The position numbers and the translations under genes were made by a program. Of a DNA stretch of 64,000 nt, positions 32,747-42,124 are shown piece after piece (the stretch's first letter is position 1; each line of letters begins with the position of its first letter). Location of the stretch: positions 1 to 64,000 of the forward strand of contig NZ_CAKLBV010000003.1 in the NCBI RefSeq assembly GCF_920984675.1, given 5' to 3'. The DNA is from Methylobacterium sp. Leaf118 (GTDB lineage Bacteria > Pseudomonadota > Alphaproteobacteria > Rhizobiales > Beijerinckiaceae). The notes below the pieces were generated by a model. The model was not told the origin of the DNA. It ran no database searches and worked only from the letters and a program-made list of their open reading frames with translations.

Positions 32747-33112
32747 TCAGGCGGCCTTCGGCAGAGCCGATTTTGCCTTCTCGACCACGGCGGCGAAGCT
32801 CGCCGGCTCATGGATGGCGAGTTCGGACAGAGCCTTGCGGTCCACCTCGATGCCCGACTTGGCGAGCCCGTCGATGAAGCGCGAATAGGTCAGGCCGTGC
32901 TCGCGCACCGCCGCGTTGAGGCGCTGGATCCAGAGAGCGCGGAAGGTGCGCTTCTTGTTCTTGCGGTCGCGGTAGGCGTACTGCAGACCCTTCTCCACCG
33001 CCTGCTTGGCGATGCGGATCGTATTCTTGCGCCGGCCGTAATAGCCCTTGGCGGCCTTCAGAACTTTCTTGTGCTTCGCGTGACTGGTCACGCCGCGTTT
33101 GACGCGGGCCAT
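32747..33112 (-). CDS. rplT: 50S ribosomal protein L20
   Basis: A 121-residue, Lys/Arg-rich protein with the L20 N-terminus [19 protein letters not shown] and the core [24 protein letters not shown]. It binds 23S rRNA early in 50S assembly. It follows rpmI by 49 bases, the standard order. Confidence 0.98.
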   Translation of the reverse strand: MARVKRGVTSHAKHKKVLKAAKGYYGRRKNTIRIAKQAVEKGLQYAYRDRKNKKRTFRALWIQRLNAAVREHGLTYSRFIDGLAKSGIEVDRKALSELAIHEPASFAAVVEKAKSALPKAA

Positions 33113-33161
33113 GGGAGATCTCCTCGGATTCTAGAAAAGCAAATTCGCGGGCGAAGAAGCT

Positions 33162-33365
33162 TCAGCGCTGGTTGGGCAGGAAGTACTTCTTCACGTTGGC
33201 GGCATCGCCCTCGAACAGGGTCGTGGTGCCGCGCAGGTTGCGGATCTGCTTCGTGGTCCGCTTGATCATCCCGTGGCGCTTGCCGGCCTGGGCGTACATC
33301 ACCTTGCCGGTGCCGGTGATCTTGAAGCGCTTCTTGGCGCCCGATTTGGTCTTCAGCTTGGGCAT
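33162..33365 (-). CDS. rpmI: 50S ribosomal protein L35
   Basis: A 67-residue basic protein starting [18 protein letters not shown]. The ATG at 33365 is the conserved start; an upstream in-frame ATG at 33383 adds six non-conserved residues. infC, which commonly precedes rpmI, is not upstream here: 392 non-coding bases and a divergent glycosyltransferase follow instead. Confidence 0.97.
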   Translation of the reverse strand: MPKLKTKSGAKKRFKITGTGKVMYAQAGKRHGMIKRTTKQIRNLRGTTTLFEGDAANVKKYFLPNQR

Positions 33366-33757
33366 TTGGCTCTCCTGACGCAACGGCGGGCCGGCCGGAG
33401 AGCCGGAGCCTTGCGCTGTGATGCTGCTGGAGCAACGGGAACCGCCACGGCAGCCCGATCGGCCGGGCGGTTCGACGCGGGCGGCTTATGGCAGAAACCG
33501 TCGCCGGTTTCAATCGACCATGAAGGCGGCCCCGGGGCCGCGTCGCAGCCGTCCGCGGCGGTCAAGTCGGCAGGGGGCCAATCGGTGCCGAGAACTGTGG
33601 ATAGCCGGCATGACGGCAGGCTTCGAAGAGAATCGCCATCGCCTCGGGGACGCAGCGGAACCATAAACCTTGGCTGTCCGTTTCGTTCATGTACCGCTCA
33701 GGCCGCGTCGGCAATACCTCTGCCCAACATCCTTATTCGGTCACAGGAGACGTCTTC
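33366..33757. other. Divergent intergenic region between rpmI and glycosyltransferase
   Basis: These 392 bases contain the EcfG-type promoter at 33657-33682 for the rightward gene and presumably the rpmI promoter/leader for the leftward one. Short open frames here have no family resemblance. No infC remnant was seen. Confidence 0.45.
33657..33682 (+). promoter_or_regulatory. EcfG-type general stress promoter (GGAAC-N17-CGTT)
   Basis: GGAAC at 33657-33661 and CGTT at 33679-33682, spacer 17, match the EcfG consensus exactly. Transcription would start near 33690, leaving a leader of about 70 bases to the GTG at 33758. It predicts that the glycosyltransferase belongs to the PhyR-EcfG general stress regulon. 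Confidence 0.72.
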
Positions 33758-34891
33758 GTGCGCATTGCCCAGGTTGCCCCGCTCGCGGAAGCTGTTCCCC
33801 CGAAGTTCTATGGCGGCACCGAGCGCGTGGTGTCGTGGATCACGGAAGAACTGGTCCGTCAGGGCCACGACGTCACGCTGTTCGCCAGCGGCGATTCCAA
33901 GACGTCGGCCAAGCTTGCCGCCTGCCATCCGGAAGGTCTGCGCCTTCTCGGCTACCGCGACCACACCGCCGGCCACCTCGCCATGCTGCACCACGTGCAT
34001 CGCCGGGCGCATGAGTTCGACGTGATCCATTTCCACATCGACCTCCTGCAATACCCGATGTTCGAGGACCTGTACCACAAGTGCCTGACGACCATGCACG
34101 GTCGCCTGGACGTGCCGGATTTCATGCCGGTCTACAACACCTTCACCGGTATGCCTCTGGTGTCGATCTCGGACCATCAGCGCGAGCCGATGCCCGACAA
34201 CTCGAACTGGCTGGCGACGATCCATCACGGCCTGCCGAAGGAGAACTGCCCCTTCTATCCGGAGGCGAAGGGCGGCTACCTCGCCTTCCTCGGCCGCATC
34301 TCGCCCGAGAAGCGCCCCGACCGTGCGATCGAGATGGCGATCCGCTCCGGAACGCCGCTGAAGATCGCCGCCAAGGTCGACAAGGCCGACCAGGAATACT
34401 GGGACGAGAAGATCGAGCCGATGATCCACCACCCGCTGGTGGAGTATATCGGCGAGATCAACGAGGAGCAGAAGAAGGACTTCCTCGGCAACGCCCTGGC
34501 GCTCGCCTTCCCGATCGACTGGCCGGAGCCCTTCGGCCTAGTGATGATCGAGGCGATGTCGGCGGGTACCCCGGTGATCGCCTTCGGCAACGGTTCGGTC
34601 CCTGAGGTCATCAAGGATGGGGTCTCCGGCTTCATCGTCAATGCGATGGACGAGGCGATCGAGGCCTGCCGCAAGGTACGCGATCTGCCGCGTGCCGGCG
34701 TCCGCAACCACTTCGAGGGCCGATTCACGGCGGAGGTCATGGTCCGCAAATACGTGTCGGCCTACGAGCAGCTGCTCGCCAACCCCGGCAACGTGATCCA
34801 GATGCCGACCGCCGGCGCCTTCTCGCCCCAGTACGGAGAGCTGAACGGCAAGGCCGGCGCGCCGATCCACGTCGCGGCAATGCCGGCCTGA
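33758..34891 (+). CDS. Glycosyltransferase family 4 protein
   Basis: A 377-residue GT-B enzyme. The N-terminal acceptor domain begins VRIAQVAPLAEAVPPKFYGGTERVV; the C-terminal donor domain starts LAFLGRISPEKRPDRAIE and holds the E-x7-E motif in EPFGLVMIEAMSAGTPVIAF. It probably uses a nucleotide sugar to make a glucan, trehalose-like or surface sugar; the acceptor is unknown. The GTG at 33758 is chosen because a CAGGAGA ribosome binding site sits about 10 bases upstream and the Rossmann strand begins there; a start at 33689 adds a non-conserved tail. An EcfG promoter precedes it, a strong terminator follows it, and the neighbouring glucosidase suggests a shared role in stress-related glycan metabolism. 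Confidence 0.88.
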   Translation: MRIAQVAPLAEAVPPKFYGGTERVVSWITEELVRQGHDVTLFASGDSKTSAKLAACHPEGLRLLGYRDHTAGHLAMLHHVHRRAHEFDVIHFHIDLLQYPMFEDLYHKCLTTMHGRLDVPDFMPVYNTFTGMPLVSISDHQREPMPDNSNWLATIHHGLPKENCPFYPEAKGGYLAFLGRISPEKRPDRAIEMAIRSGTPLKIAAKVDKADQEYWDEKIEPMIHHPLVEYIGEINEEQKKDFLGNALALAFPIDWPEPFGLVMIEAMSAGTPVIAFGNGSVPEVIKDGVSGFIVNAMDEAIEACRKVRDLPRAGVRNHFEGRFTAEVMVRKYVSAYEQLLANPGNVIQMPTAGAFSPQYGELNGKAGAPIHVAAMPA

Positions 34892-34963
34892 AACCCCGCG
34901 AAAGCGAGGCCCGGCCCCCTCGCCGGGGCCGGTCGGGCGCCTAACTGATCGATCCGTAACAGG

Positions 34964-34994
34964 CCGCCGGTCGTGCCACACGACCGGCGGTTTT
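34964..34994 (+). terminator. Intrinsic terminator after the glycosyltransferase gene
   Basis: CCGCCGGTCGTG (34964-34975) and CACGACCGGCGG (34979-34990) form a perfect 12-base-pair stem with a three-base loop, followed by TTTT. It lies about 70 bases before the next gene, so the glucosidase probably has its own promoter or depends on read-through. Confidence 0.88.
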
Positions 34995-35063
34995 CGATTC
35001 GAAGGTCGGTCCCGGGCGGGGGCCGAACCGGCGATCCCGGATCAGCGGCAGGAGGCGCTTCGC

Positions 35064-37406
35064 ATGGCGGCACAGGACGACGCAGCAAGAGCCCGACACG
35101 CCGAGCAAGAGCACAAGACGCAAGCGGCGTCGAAAACAGGGTTTCAGGACGCGGACGAGGCGCTGCCGCAATATCACATCGAGGCCCAGGCCTCCTTGGT
35201 CGAGCGGCCCCTGCGCGCCCTGAAGTACGGCGAAGCCTTCGCCGTGCTCGACAGCTACGGCGACATCGGCTGGTTTCCGGGCGCCGACGGCCTCTACTTC
35301 CAGGACACGCGCTACCTCTCGCGCCTTGCGCTCACCATCGAGGACGAGCGGCCGATGATGCTGTCCTCGGCGATCCAGGACGACAACGGCGCGCTCTCCG
35401 TCGATCTCACCACCCCGGATATCCGCCTCGACGCGGGCGACGAGACCGCGATCCCGCGCGAACTGATCGCCATCGAGCGCACCAAGTTCCTGTTCAAGGG
35501 AACCTGCTACGACCGGATCGGTCTGCGGAACTACGATACCCGCCGCCGCCGCCTGCGGGTCGGCGTGAGCTTCGATGCGGATTTCCGCGACCTGTTCGAG
35601 GTGCGCGGCTCGGACCGTGCCCATCGCGGCAAGCGCACGGTGGAGCGGCGGACCGACACCGAGGTGCAGTTCCGCTATGCCGGCCTCGACGAGATCGTGC
35701 GCACAACCTCGGTGCATCTCGGGCCGAAGCCCCATCTGCTGGAGCCGGGCAAGGCCGAGTTCGTGGTCGATCTGGACCCCGGCCGCCACACCTCGCTGTT
35801 CATCCGCATCGCCTTCGAATCCCACCGCGCCTTCACGAAGGCGCCGGGTCCCGAACGGGCGGGCGAGGCCGCCGCCGCGGCGCTGTCGCGGGCGGCGGGC
35901 AGCCGCGCCGACCGGCCGGACCGCGCCTTGAGCGAGGGCCGCATCTTCGCTCGCGCCTACCGCGACAACCGCCGCGACCAGCGGCAGATCACGGCCGGCA
36001 TCACCACGATCATCTCCTCGAACGACCAGTTCAACGAGGGTCTCTGCCGGGCGACCGCCGACCTCTACATGCTCGCGACTCGGACGCAGGAAGGCATCTA
36101 CCCGTTTGCCGGCATCCCCTGGTACTCCACGGTGTTCGGGCGCGACGGCATCATCACCGCGATGATGGCGCTCTGGATCGACCCAAATTTCGGCAAGGGC
36201 GTCCTGCGCTTCCTGGCCTCGACCCAGGCCAAGGAGGTCGATCCGGCCGCGGATGCCCAGCCCGGCAAGGTGCTGCACGAAACCCGCCGCGGCGAGATGG
36301 CGATGCTCGGCGAGGTGCCGTTCCGCCACTATTACGGCACCATCGACGGCACGCCGCTCTTCGTGATGCTGGCGGCGCAGTACCACGAGGTCACCGGCGA
36401 TCTCGACACGATCCGGGCGATCTGGCCTCAGCTCAAGCTGGCGCTCGAATGGATCGACAACTACGGCGACCGCGACGGCGACGGGTTCGTGGAATACGCC
36501 CGCGAGACCGAGCAGGGGCTGGCCAACCAGGGCTGGAAGGACAGCCACGACTCGATCTTCCACGCCGACGGCGCCATGGCCAAGGGCCCGATCGCCCTGT
36601 GCGAGGTGCAGGGCTACGTCTACGCGGCCAAGCGCGGCGCGGCCCGGCTCGCGGGCCTGCTCGGGGAGAGCGCGCTGTCGGCCAAGCTCTCGGCCGATGC
36701 CGAGACGCTCCGGATCCGGTTCGACGAGGCGTTCTGGTGCGAGGCGATCGGCACCTATGCCCTGGCGCTCGATGGCGCCAAGCGTCAATGCGCCGTGCGC
36801 TCCTCCAACACGGGCCACGCGCTGTTCACCGATATCGCGCTGCCGGAGCGGGCGCCCCAGGTCGCCGCGCAACTCCTGTCGAACGACGGGTTCAACGGCT
36901 GGGGCATCCGCACCGTCGCCAAGGGCGAGGCGCGCTACAACCCGATGTCCTACCACAACGGCTCGATCTGGCCGCACGACAACGCCATCTGCGCCATGGG
37001 GCTCGCCCGCTACGGCCTCAAGGACGAGGCCGCACGGGTGTTCGAGGGCATGTTCGACACCAGCCTCTACTACGACCAGAAGCGGCTGCCCGAACTGTTC
37101 TGCGGCTTCATGCGGCGGCGTCAGCGCGGGCCGGTGAGCTATCCGGTGGCCTGCTCGCCGCAGGCTTGGGCGGCGGCAGCGCCCTTCGCCTTCCTGGCGG
37201 CCTGCCTCGGGCTGGAGCTCGACCATGCCCGCAACCGCATCCGGTTCCGCAATCCGGTCCTGCCGAAATTCCTCGACGGGGTCGAGCTGTTCAATCTCAA
37301 GCTCGGCGCCTCGCGGGCCGATATCCGCCTGCACCGGCACGGTCACGATGTGACGGTGGCGGTGACGCGCCGGGTCGGCGACGTGCAGATTTCGATGCTG
37401 AAATAG
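35064..37406 (+). CDS. Amylo-alpha-1,6-glucosidase / glycogen debranching-like protein
   Basis: A 780-residue cytosolic protein. The N-terminal GDE_N_bis beta domain spans about residues 50-255 (VLDSYGDIGWFPGADGLYFQDTRYLS). The C-terminal (alpha/alpha)6 barrel (about 310-760) carries the family blocks YPFAGIPWYSTVFGRDG, NQGWKDSHDSIFHADG and MSYHNGSIWPHDNA, including the probable catalytic acids. The family is annotated as acting on alpha-1,6 branches of glucans, but substrates of this bacterial branch are mostly unproven. A CAGGAGG ribosome binding site precedes the ATG. It follows the stress-linked glycosyltransferase. Confidence 0.88.
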   Translation: MAAQDDAARARHAEQEHKTQAASKTGFQDADEALPQYHIEAQASLVERPLRALKYGEAFAVLDSYGDIGWFPGADGLYFQDTRYLSRLALTIEDERPMMLSSAIQDDNGALSVDLTTPDIRLDAGDETAIPRELIAIERTKFLFKGTCYDRIGLRNYDTRRRRLRVGVSFDADFRDLFEVRGSDRAHRGKRTVERRTDTEVQFRYAGLDEIVRTTSVHLGPKPHLLEPGKAEFVVDLDPGRHTSLFIRIAFESHRAFTKAPGPERAGEAAAAALSRAAGSRADRPDRALSEGRIFARAYRDNRRDQRQITAGITTIISSNDQFNEGLCRATADLYMLATRTQEGIYPFAGIPWYSTVFGRDGIITAMMALWIDPNFGKGVLRFLASTQAKEVDPAADAQPGKVLHETRRGEMAMLGEVPFRHYYGTIDGTPLFVMLAAQYHEVTGDLDTIRAIWPQLKLALEWIDNYGDRDGDGFVEYARETEQGLANQGWKDSHDSIFHADGAMAKGPIALCEVQGYVYAAKRGAARLAGLLGESALSAKLSADAETLRIRFDEAFWCEAIGTYALALDGAKRQCAVRSSNTGHALFTDIALPERAPQVAAQLLSNDGFNGWGIRTVAKGEARYNPMSYHNGSIWPHDNAICAMGLARYGLKDEAARVFEGMFDTSLYYDQKRLPELFCGFMRRRQRGPVSYPVACSPQAWAAAAPFAFLAACLGLELDHARNRIRFRNPVLPKFLDGVELFNLKLGASRADIRLHRHGHDVTVAVTRRVGDVQISMLK

Positions 37407-37459
37407 GCGCCCGGGGCCAGGCGTCGGATCCGAGCCTCGGCCCCGCGGGCCGGGGCGCT

Positions 37460-38539
37460 TTATCCGTTCGCCCGGTTCTCCGCGGCCACCGCCTCGAAGG
37501 GCGCGACCAGGATCAGGACCGCGCCCTCGGGCGGGTAGCGCAGGCGCGCGCTTCCGCCGAAGCTGTGGACGAGGCTGCGCTCGATCAGCCGGGAGCCGAA
37601 CCCGGTGCGGGTCGGCGGCGCCACCGGCGGGCCGCCGCGCTCCGACCAGCGGAAGCGAAGCCGCTCCTGCCCGGGCTGGCCCGCGATGCGCCAGCTGATG
37701 GAGACCCGGCCGGTCTCGTTGGACAGGGCCCCATACTTGGCCGCGTTGGTGCCGAGCTCGTGCAGCATCAGCGCCAGGGTCAAGGCCGGGCGGGGGCCGA
37801 CGATGACCTCCGGGCCGTTGACCTGGAAGCGCTCGGGCATGCCGTCGCCGTGGAGGCGCGCCGCGCCCTCGACGAGGCCGCGGAGCGACGCGCTCGCCCA
37901 ATCGCCCTGCATCAACACATCGTGCGCCTGGGCGAGGGCGAGCATCCGCGCCCCGAGGGACTCGGCCGCGGCCCCGAGAGAGGTCGCGTTGCGCAGGGTC
38001 TGGGTGGCCACCGCCTGGACGATGGCGAGGGTGTTCTTGAGGCGGTGCTCCATCTCCATCAGGAGCACGCCCTGGCGCGCCTCGGCCTGCCGCTGCTCGG
38101 AGATGTCGCGGGCGACCGCGATCAGCGTCCCGTCGGTGACGGGCGTCACCGTCACGTCCCACCAGTTGGCGCCGTCGGAGCCCTGAAAGCGGGCGGTTTG
38201 GCCGCAGCGCGCCCGGTCGAAGGCGCCCTGGGCGGCGACCCGGCTTTCGTCGGGAGCCCAACCGGAGACCCACAGGCCGCTTTCCGAAGGGCAGCGCGTG
38301 GGCGCATTGGTGGCCAGAACCCGGCCGTCGGGGGCAAGCAGCGCCACGCGATCCGGGCTCGCGGCAAACAGGCGGAGCGCGGTCTCGCCAGCGGAGCCGG
38401 GGCGCGGCTCCCGCCGCATCGGTTCAGGATCGGGGGATTCCGCGTCCGCCCAAAGCCGATCTTCGCCCGAGATCGCTGCCCCCCGGCAGCCGTCTTCGGA
38501 CTCGATCAACGCAAACCCGCCGACCGCTTCGGACCGCAT
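37460..38539 (-). CDS. HWE/HRXXN-family sensor histidine kinase with PAS domain
   Basis: A 359-residue soluble kinase. A PAS fold spans about residues 55-160 (FAASPDRVALLAPDGRVLATN ... VARDISEQRQAE). The H box EMEHRLKNTLAIVQAVATQ has the HRxxN signature, and the ATPase has LMLHELGTNAAKYGALS and the W-x-E of FRWSERGGP. Kinases of this class feed the PhyR general stress response in Methylobacterium, Caulobacter and relatives. The neighbouring glycosyltransferase has an EcfG promoter, but no phyR, nepR or ecfG gene is in the window. The ATG at 38539 is preferred to one at 38713, whose extra 58 residues are low-complexity. Confidence 0.88.
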   Translation of the reverse strand: MRSEAVGGFALIESEDGCRGAAISGEDRLWADAESPDPEPMRREPRPGSAGETALRLFAASPDRVALLAPDGRVLATNAPTRCPSESGLWVSGWAPDESRVAAQGAFDRARCGQTARFQGSDGANWWDVTVTPVTDGTLIAVARDISEQRQAEARQGVLLMEMEHRLKNTLAIVQAVATQTLRNATSLGAAAESLGARMLALAQAHDVLMQGDWASASLRGLVEGAARLHGDGMPERFQVNGPEVIVGPRPALTLALMLHELGTNAAKYGALSNETGRVSISWRIAGQPGQERLRFRWSERGGPPVAPPTRTGFGSRLIERSLVHSFGGSARLRYPPEGAVLILVAPFEAVAAENRANG

Positions 38540-38827
38540 GGTAACACCCCCCTGAGTGCCGCGTCCCTCCCGAAAGCGGGGTGGCGCGCCATGTGAGCCG
38601 GAGGGTCCGTGCGATCTGATGTCGGAGCTGCAGCGGGGCGTCGAACCCCTATGGGATCCGCTTCTTGAGCCCGCCGCGCCGCCATTCGGGCCGCGACTCT
38701 TTAATGAATTCACGAATAGCAGAACTCACGCCGGCCACAAGGCGATTTTCAGTGTTCGCATAGTTTTCGCGCAGGCCCGCGCCCTGCCTGAATCTTCACA
38801 ATCCGGGTATCCGCCGACCCCGCTGGG

Positions 38828-40459
38828 TCAGCGATCACGCCCCAGCAGGATCAGCCAGCCGACGCCGAGGACCGCGACCGTCATGCCGATGATGACGAAG
38901 ACCGGCGTGCCGAGATCGATCAGCCGGGGGGCGAGCTGGGTCGCGAAGGCGGCCACGACCAGACCCACGGCGACCCGCGCGGCGCCGCGCTCGATGCCGC
39001 GGACGAGCTTGTCCATGCCCTTCAGCTCGATTTCCACGGTCACGCGGCCCTGCTTGAGCCGCACCAGCATGAGGTGGATCAGGGTCGGCAATTCCGAGGC
39101 GGCGCCGAACAGGCCGGTGCCGAGCGACTCGGCCTTGCGCATGAGCGCGCGCAGGGAGAATTGCGAGCGCATGGAGGCCCGGACGGTGGGCCCGGCGGCG
39201 GAGAACAGGTCGAAATTCGGGTCGAGCTGGCGCATCACCCCGTCGGCGGTGACGAGGCCCTTGAACAGGATCGCGAGGTCGGTGGGCATCGCGAGGTCGT
39301 TCTCGCGGGCCATGGTCATGAAGTCGGTGAGCACCAGCCCGAGGTTGAGCGGGATCGAGGAATGGGTCTGGACGAAGTTCTGGGCCGATTGCTCGAGCTT
39401 CGTCAGGTCGGGATTCGAGGTGCCGGTCCAGTCGAGCAGCGTCGCCATCAGGCCGTCGACGTCCTGCTTGAGCATGGCGCCGATGAGCACGAGCAGTTGC
39501 TGGCGCCGTTTCTGGGAGAGGCGGCCGACGATCCCGAAATCGATGAAGCCGATCCGGTCGCCCGGCATCACCAGAAGATTGCCCGGGTGGGGATCGGCGT
39601 GAAACACGCCCTCGATCAGGGCCATCCGCAGGAAGGCGTCGCAGCCCTTCTGGGCCAGGACCTTCTTGTCGGCCCCCGCCGTGCGCAGCCCGACGGCGTC
39701 GTTGGGCGAGATGCCGTGGATGAATTCCTGCACGAGCACCCGCTCGGAGCACCATTCCCAGTGGATCTTCGGGATGACGATGTCGTCGCGGCCGGCGAAG
39801 ATCTCGGCGATCATCTCGCAATTGCGGGCCTCGTTGAGCAGATCCAACTCGCCGTTGAGGCCGTTGGCGAGGTGCCGCATCTGCTCCTGGGGCTGGTAAC
39901 GGGCCATCTCCGGCCATTCCGTCTCGACGATGCGGGCGCCGTGGGCCATCAGGCGCAGGTCCGCCTCGATGACCTTCCGCAATCCCGGGCGCAGGACCTT
40001 GACCACGACCTCCTCGCCGGTGTGGAGCCGGGCCCGGTAGACCTGGGCGATGGAGGCCGAGGCGATCGGGTTCACGTCGAACTCGGCGAAGACCTGCTCC
40101 GGCGGCGCCCCGAGATCGGCCTCGAGCTGCGGCCCGATCTGCGCCCACGGCACCGGCTTCACCTGGCTGTGGAGCTTCTCCAACTCGTCGGTCCAGATCG
40201 GCGAGAGCAGGTCCGGCCGGCTCGCCAGGATCTGGCCGAACTTGATGAAGGTCGGGCCCAGCGTCTCGATCGCCCGGCGCAGGCGCTCGGGCTGGGACAG
40301 GCGCGTCACGTCGACCCGCGGCGTGCGCCGTGGGATCAGCGGGATGTTGTGGAGGCCGAGGCGATCCACGATCTTGGTCAGGCCGAAGCCGATCAGGACC
40401 GAGGCGATCTCGGAGAGGCGCTGGCGGTCGCGCGCGGCGACGAAGGCAGTCTTGAGCAT
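38828..40459 (-). CDS. ubiB: Ubiquinone biosynthesis accessory kinase-like ATPase UbiB
   Basis: A 543-residue ABC1/ADCK/UbiB family protein. The invariant KxGQ motif is in GPTFIKFGQILASRPD. The nucleotide-binding part has IASASIAQVYRARL (an alanine-rich loop replacing the usual glycine loop), Lys in VVVKVLRPG, the catalytic-loop-like HADPHPGNLLV and DFG in FIDFGIVG. Two C-terminal membrane helices (about 495-540) anchor it in the inner membrane. It supports late steps of ubiquinone synthesis, probably by moving lipid precursors. The ATG at 40459 is chosen over one at 40693. Confidence 0.93.
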   Translation of the reverse strand: MLKTAFVAARDRQRLSEIASVLIGFGLTKIVDRLGLHNIPLIPRRTPRVDVTRLSQPERLRRAIETLGPTFIKFGQILASRPDLLSPIWTDELEKLHSQVKPVPWAQIGPQLEADLGAPPEQVFAEFDVNPIASASIAQVYRARLHTGEEVVVKVLRPGLRKVIEADLRLMAHGARIVETEWPEMARYQPQEQMRHLANGLNGELDLLNEARNCEMIAEIFAGRDDIVIPKIHWEWCSERVLVQEFIHGISPNDAVGLRTAGADKKVLAQKGCDAFLRMALIEGVFHADPHPGNLLVMPGDRIGFIDFGIVGRLSQKRRQQLLVLIGAMLKQDVDGLMATLLDWTGTSNPDLTKLEQSAQNFVQTHSSIPLNLGLVLTDFMTMARENDLAMPTDLAILFKGLVTADGVMRQLDPNFDLFSAAGPTVRASMRSQFSLRALMRKAESLGTGLFGAASELPTLIHLMLVRLKQGRVTVEIELKGMDKLVRGIERGAARVAVGLVVAAFATQLAPRLIDLGTPVFVIIGMTVAVLGVGWLILLGRDR

Positions 40460-40976
40460 GCTGGGTCTGGCGTGTCGCGCGAAGCGCCGGCCTGTGCAAG
40501 ACCCGGGAGGGTCCCCGCCGGGCGCCTCCGCTATGGTCACGCGGGTGGGGCTTTTTTGGGATCGCGCCCGAGGCCGCGCGTCGCGCCCCTCCCTAATCGC
40601 GGAAAGTCGCTCGATGGCGCCCCGGCATGCGGGGGGGCGGGCAGGGTGGCGCCTACTCATCACAGTGCACTGCAACAAAGCGATTCGTATCACAATTGAC
40701 AGTTTGCTGTAGAATCAGGTGTCTGATCCGTCGGAGCCCGGTTCTGTGCAGGGATCGCGGCCGCCGGGGCAGAAACGAGCGAAAGACCGACGGCTGTCGC
40801 ATGCGCCTCCACGCTGCGGACGGCCGCCCTTCGGCCCGAACATCGGTCGCAGGATGGGGACAAGCGGCCGCACTCGTCACGATCGCCCATCAAAACTGAA
40901 GACAAGATACGAAATTCAAGCCTAGTATCCCGCAACAAGCCTGCCGACGAAGGCCGGCGCGTCAGGGAGGACGAGG
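40460..40976. other. Gene-free divergent region upstream of the TRAP operon
   Basis: The largest gap in the window (517 bases). It is less GC-rich around 40670-40720, where TTGACA (40694-40699) and a 12-base dyad ACAG-TTTG-CTGT (40698-40709) could be a promoter and operator. A small hairpin GGCCG-CCCTT-CGGCC is at about 40822-40836. Short frames crossing it are not convincing genes. A regulator binding here, for example of GntR type, would be expected for a substrate-induced transporter, but none is encoded nearby. Confidence 0.4.
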
Positions 40977-42113
40977 ATGAGTTCACGTGAGCCGACGGGT
41001 CGGCGGGCGACACGCCGCCGATTCCTAGGTGTGGCGGCCACGGCCGCAACGGTCGTGGCAGCGCCGACGGTGGTGAAGGCCCAGGGGCCGATCAGCATGC
41101 GCTGGCAGAGCACGTGGCCCGCCAAGGACATCTTCCACGAATTCGCCCTCGACTACGCCAAGAAGGTCAACGATATGACCGGCGGCGACCTCAAGATCGA
41201 GGTGCTGCCGGCAGGCGCGGTGGTTCCCGCCTTCGGTCTTCTCGACGCCGTTTCGAAGGGCACCCTCGACGGCGGCCACGGCGTGATGGTCTACCATTAC
41301 GGCAAGCAGACCGCCCTCGCCCTCTGGGGCTCGGGACCGGGCTGGGGCATGGACGCCAACATGCTGATGGCGTGGCACAAATACGGGGGCGGCAAGGAGC
41401 TTCTCGACAAGCTCTACGCCTCGATCGGCGCCAACGTGGTCTCGATGCCCTACGGCCCGATGCCGACCCAGCCCCTCGGCTGGTTCAAGAAGCCGATCGC
41501 CAAGCCGGACGACCTCAACGGCCTCAAGTTCCGCACCGTCGGCATCTCGATCGACGTGCTCTCGGGCATGGGCGCCGCCGTGAACGCGCTGCCGGCGGGC
41601 GAGATCGTCTCCTCGATGGACCGCGGCCTGCTCGACGCGGCCGAATTCAACAACGCGGCTTCCGACCTCGCGCTGGGCTTCTCGGACGTCTCGAAGGTCT
41701 GCATGCTGCAGAGCTACCACCAGAACGCGGAATCCTTCGAGATCCTGTTCAACAAGACCAAGTTCGACGCCCTGCCCGAGCGTCTGCGGTCCATCATCGC
41801 CAACGCGACCGAGGCCGCCTCGCAGGACATGCAGTGGAAGGCGATCGACCGTTACTCGAAAGCCTATCAGGAGCTGCAATCGAAAGGCGTCAAGTTCTAC
41901 AAGACCCCAGACCCGGTCCTGAAGAAGCAACTCGACGTCTACGACGAGGTCGTGAAGAAGAAGGCGGCGGACAATCCGTTGTTCCGCGAGATCATCGCCT
42001 CGCAGATCGCCTTCGCCGAGCGCACCGCCCGCTGGGAGCAGGACACGGTCGTCAACCGTCGCATGGCGGTCGACCACTATTTCGGCCCCAACGCGGCCGC
42101 GAAGAAGATCTGA
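40977..42113 (+). CDS. dctP: TRAP transporter solute-binding protein (DctP family)
   Basis: A 378-residue periplasmic binding protein. A twin-arginine signal is present (RRATRRRFLGVAATAATVV, cleaved after V-K-A), so it is exported folded. The domain carries the family blocks GPGWGMDANMLMAWHKYGGG, GLKFRTVGISIDVLSGMG (the Arg that pairs with the ligand carboxylate) and DRGLLDAAEFNNAASDLALG. It resembles the TakP/lactate-binding branch, so a keto or hydroxy acid is a likely ligand, but aromatic acids or others are possible. It is the first gene of the dctPQM operon. Confidence 0.9.
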   Translation: MSSREPTGRRATRRRFLGVAATAATVVAAPTVVKAQGPISMRWQSTWPAKDIFHEFALDYAKKVNDMTGGDLKIEVLPAGAVVPAFGLLDAVSKGTLDGGHGVMVYHYGKQTALALWGSGPGWGMDANMLMAWHKYGGGKELLDKLYASIGANVVSMPYGPMPTQPLGWFKKPIAKPDDLNGLKFRTVGISIDVLSGMGAAVNALPAGEIVSSMDRGLLDAAEFNNAASDLALGFSDVSKVCMLQSYHQNAESFEILFNKTKFDALPERLRSIIANATEAASQDMQWKAIDRYSKAYQELQSKGVKFYKTPDPVLKKQLDVYDEVVKKKAADNPLFREIIASQIAFAERTARWEQDTVVNRRMAVDHYFGPNAAAKKI

Positions 42114-42124
42114 TCCGATCGATC

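Noticed and set aside
34941..38273. A 1110-codon leftward open frame
   Set aside because: Shadow of the amylo-1,6-glucosidase gene in the opposite direction; no family content.
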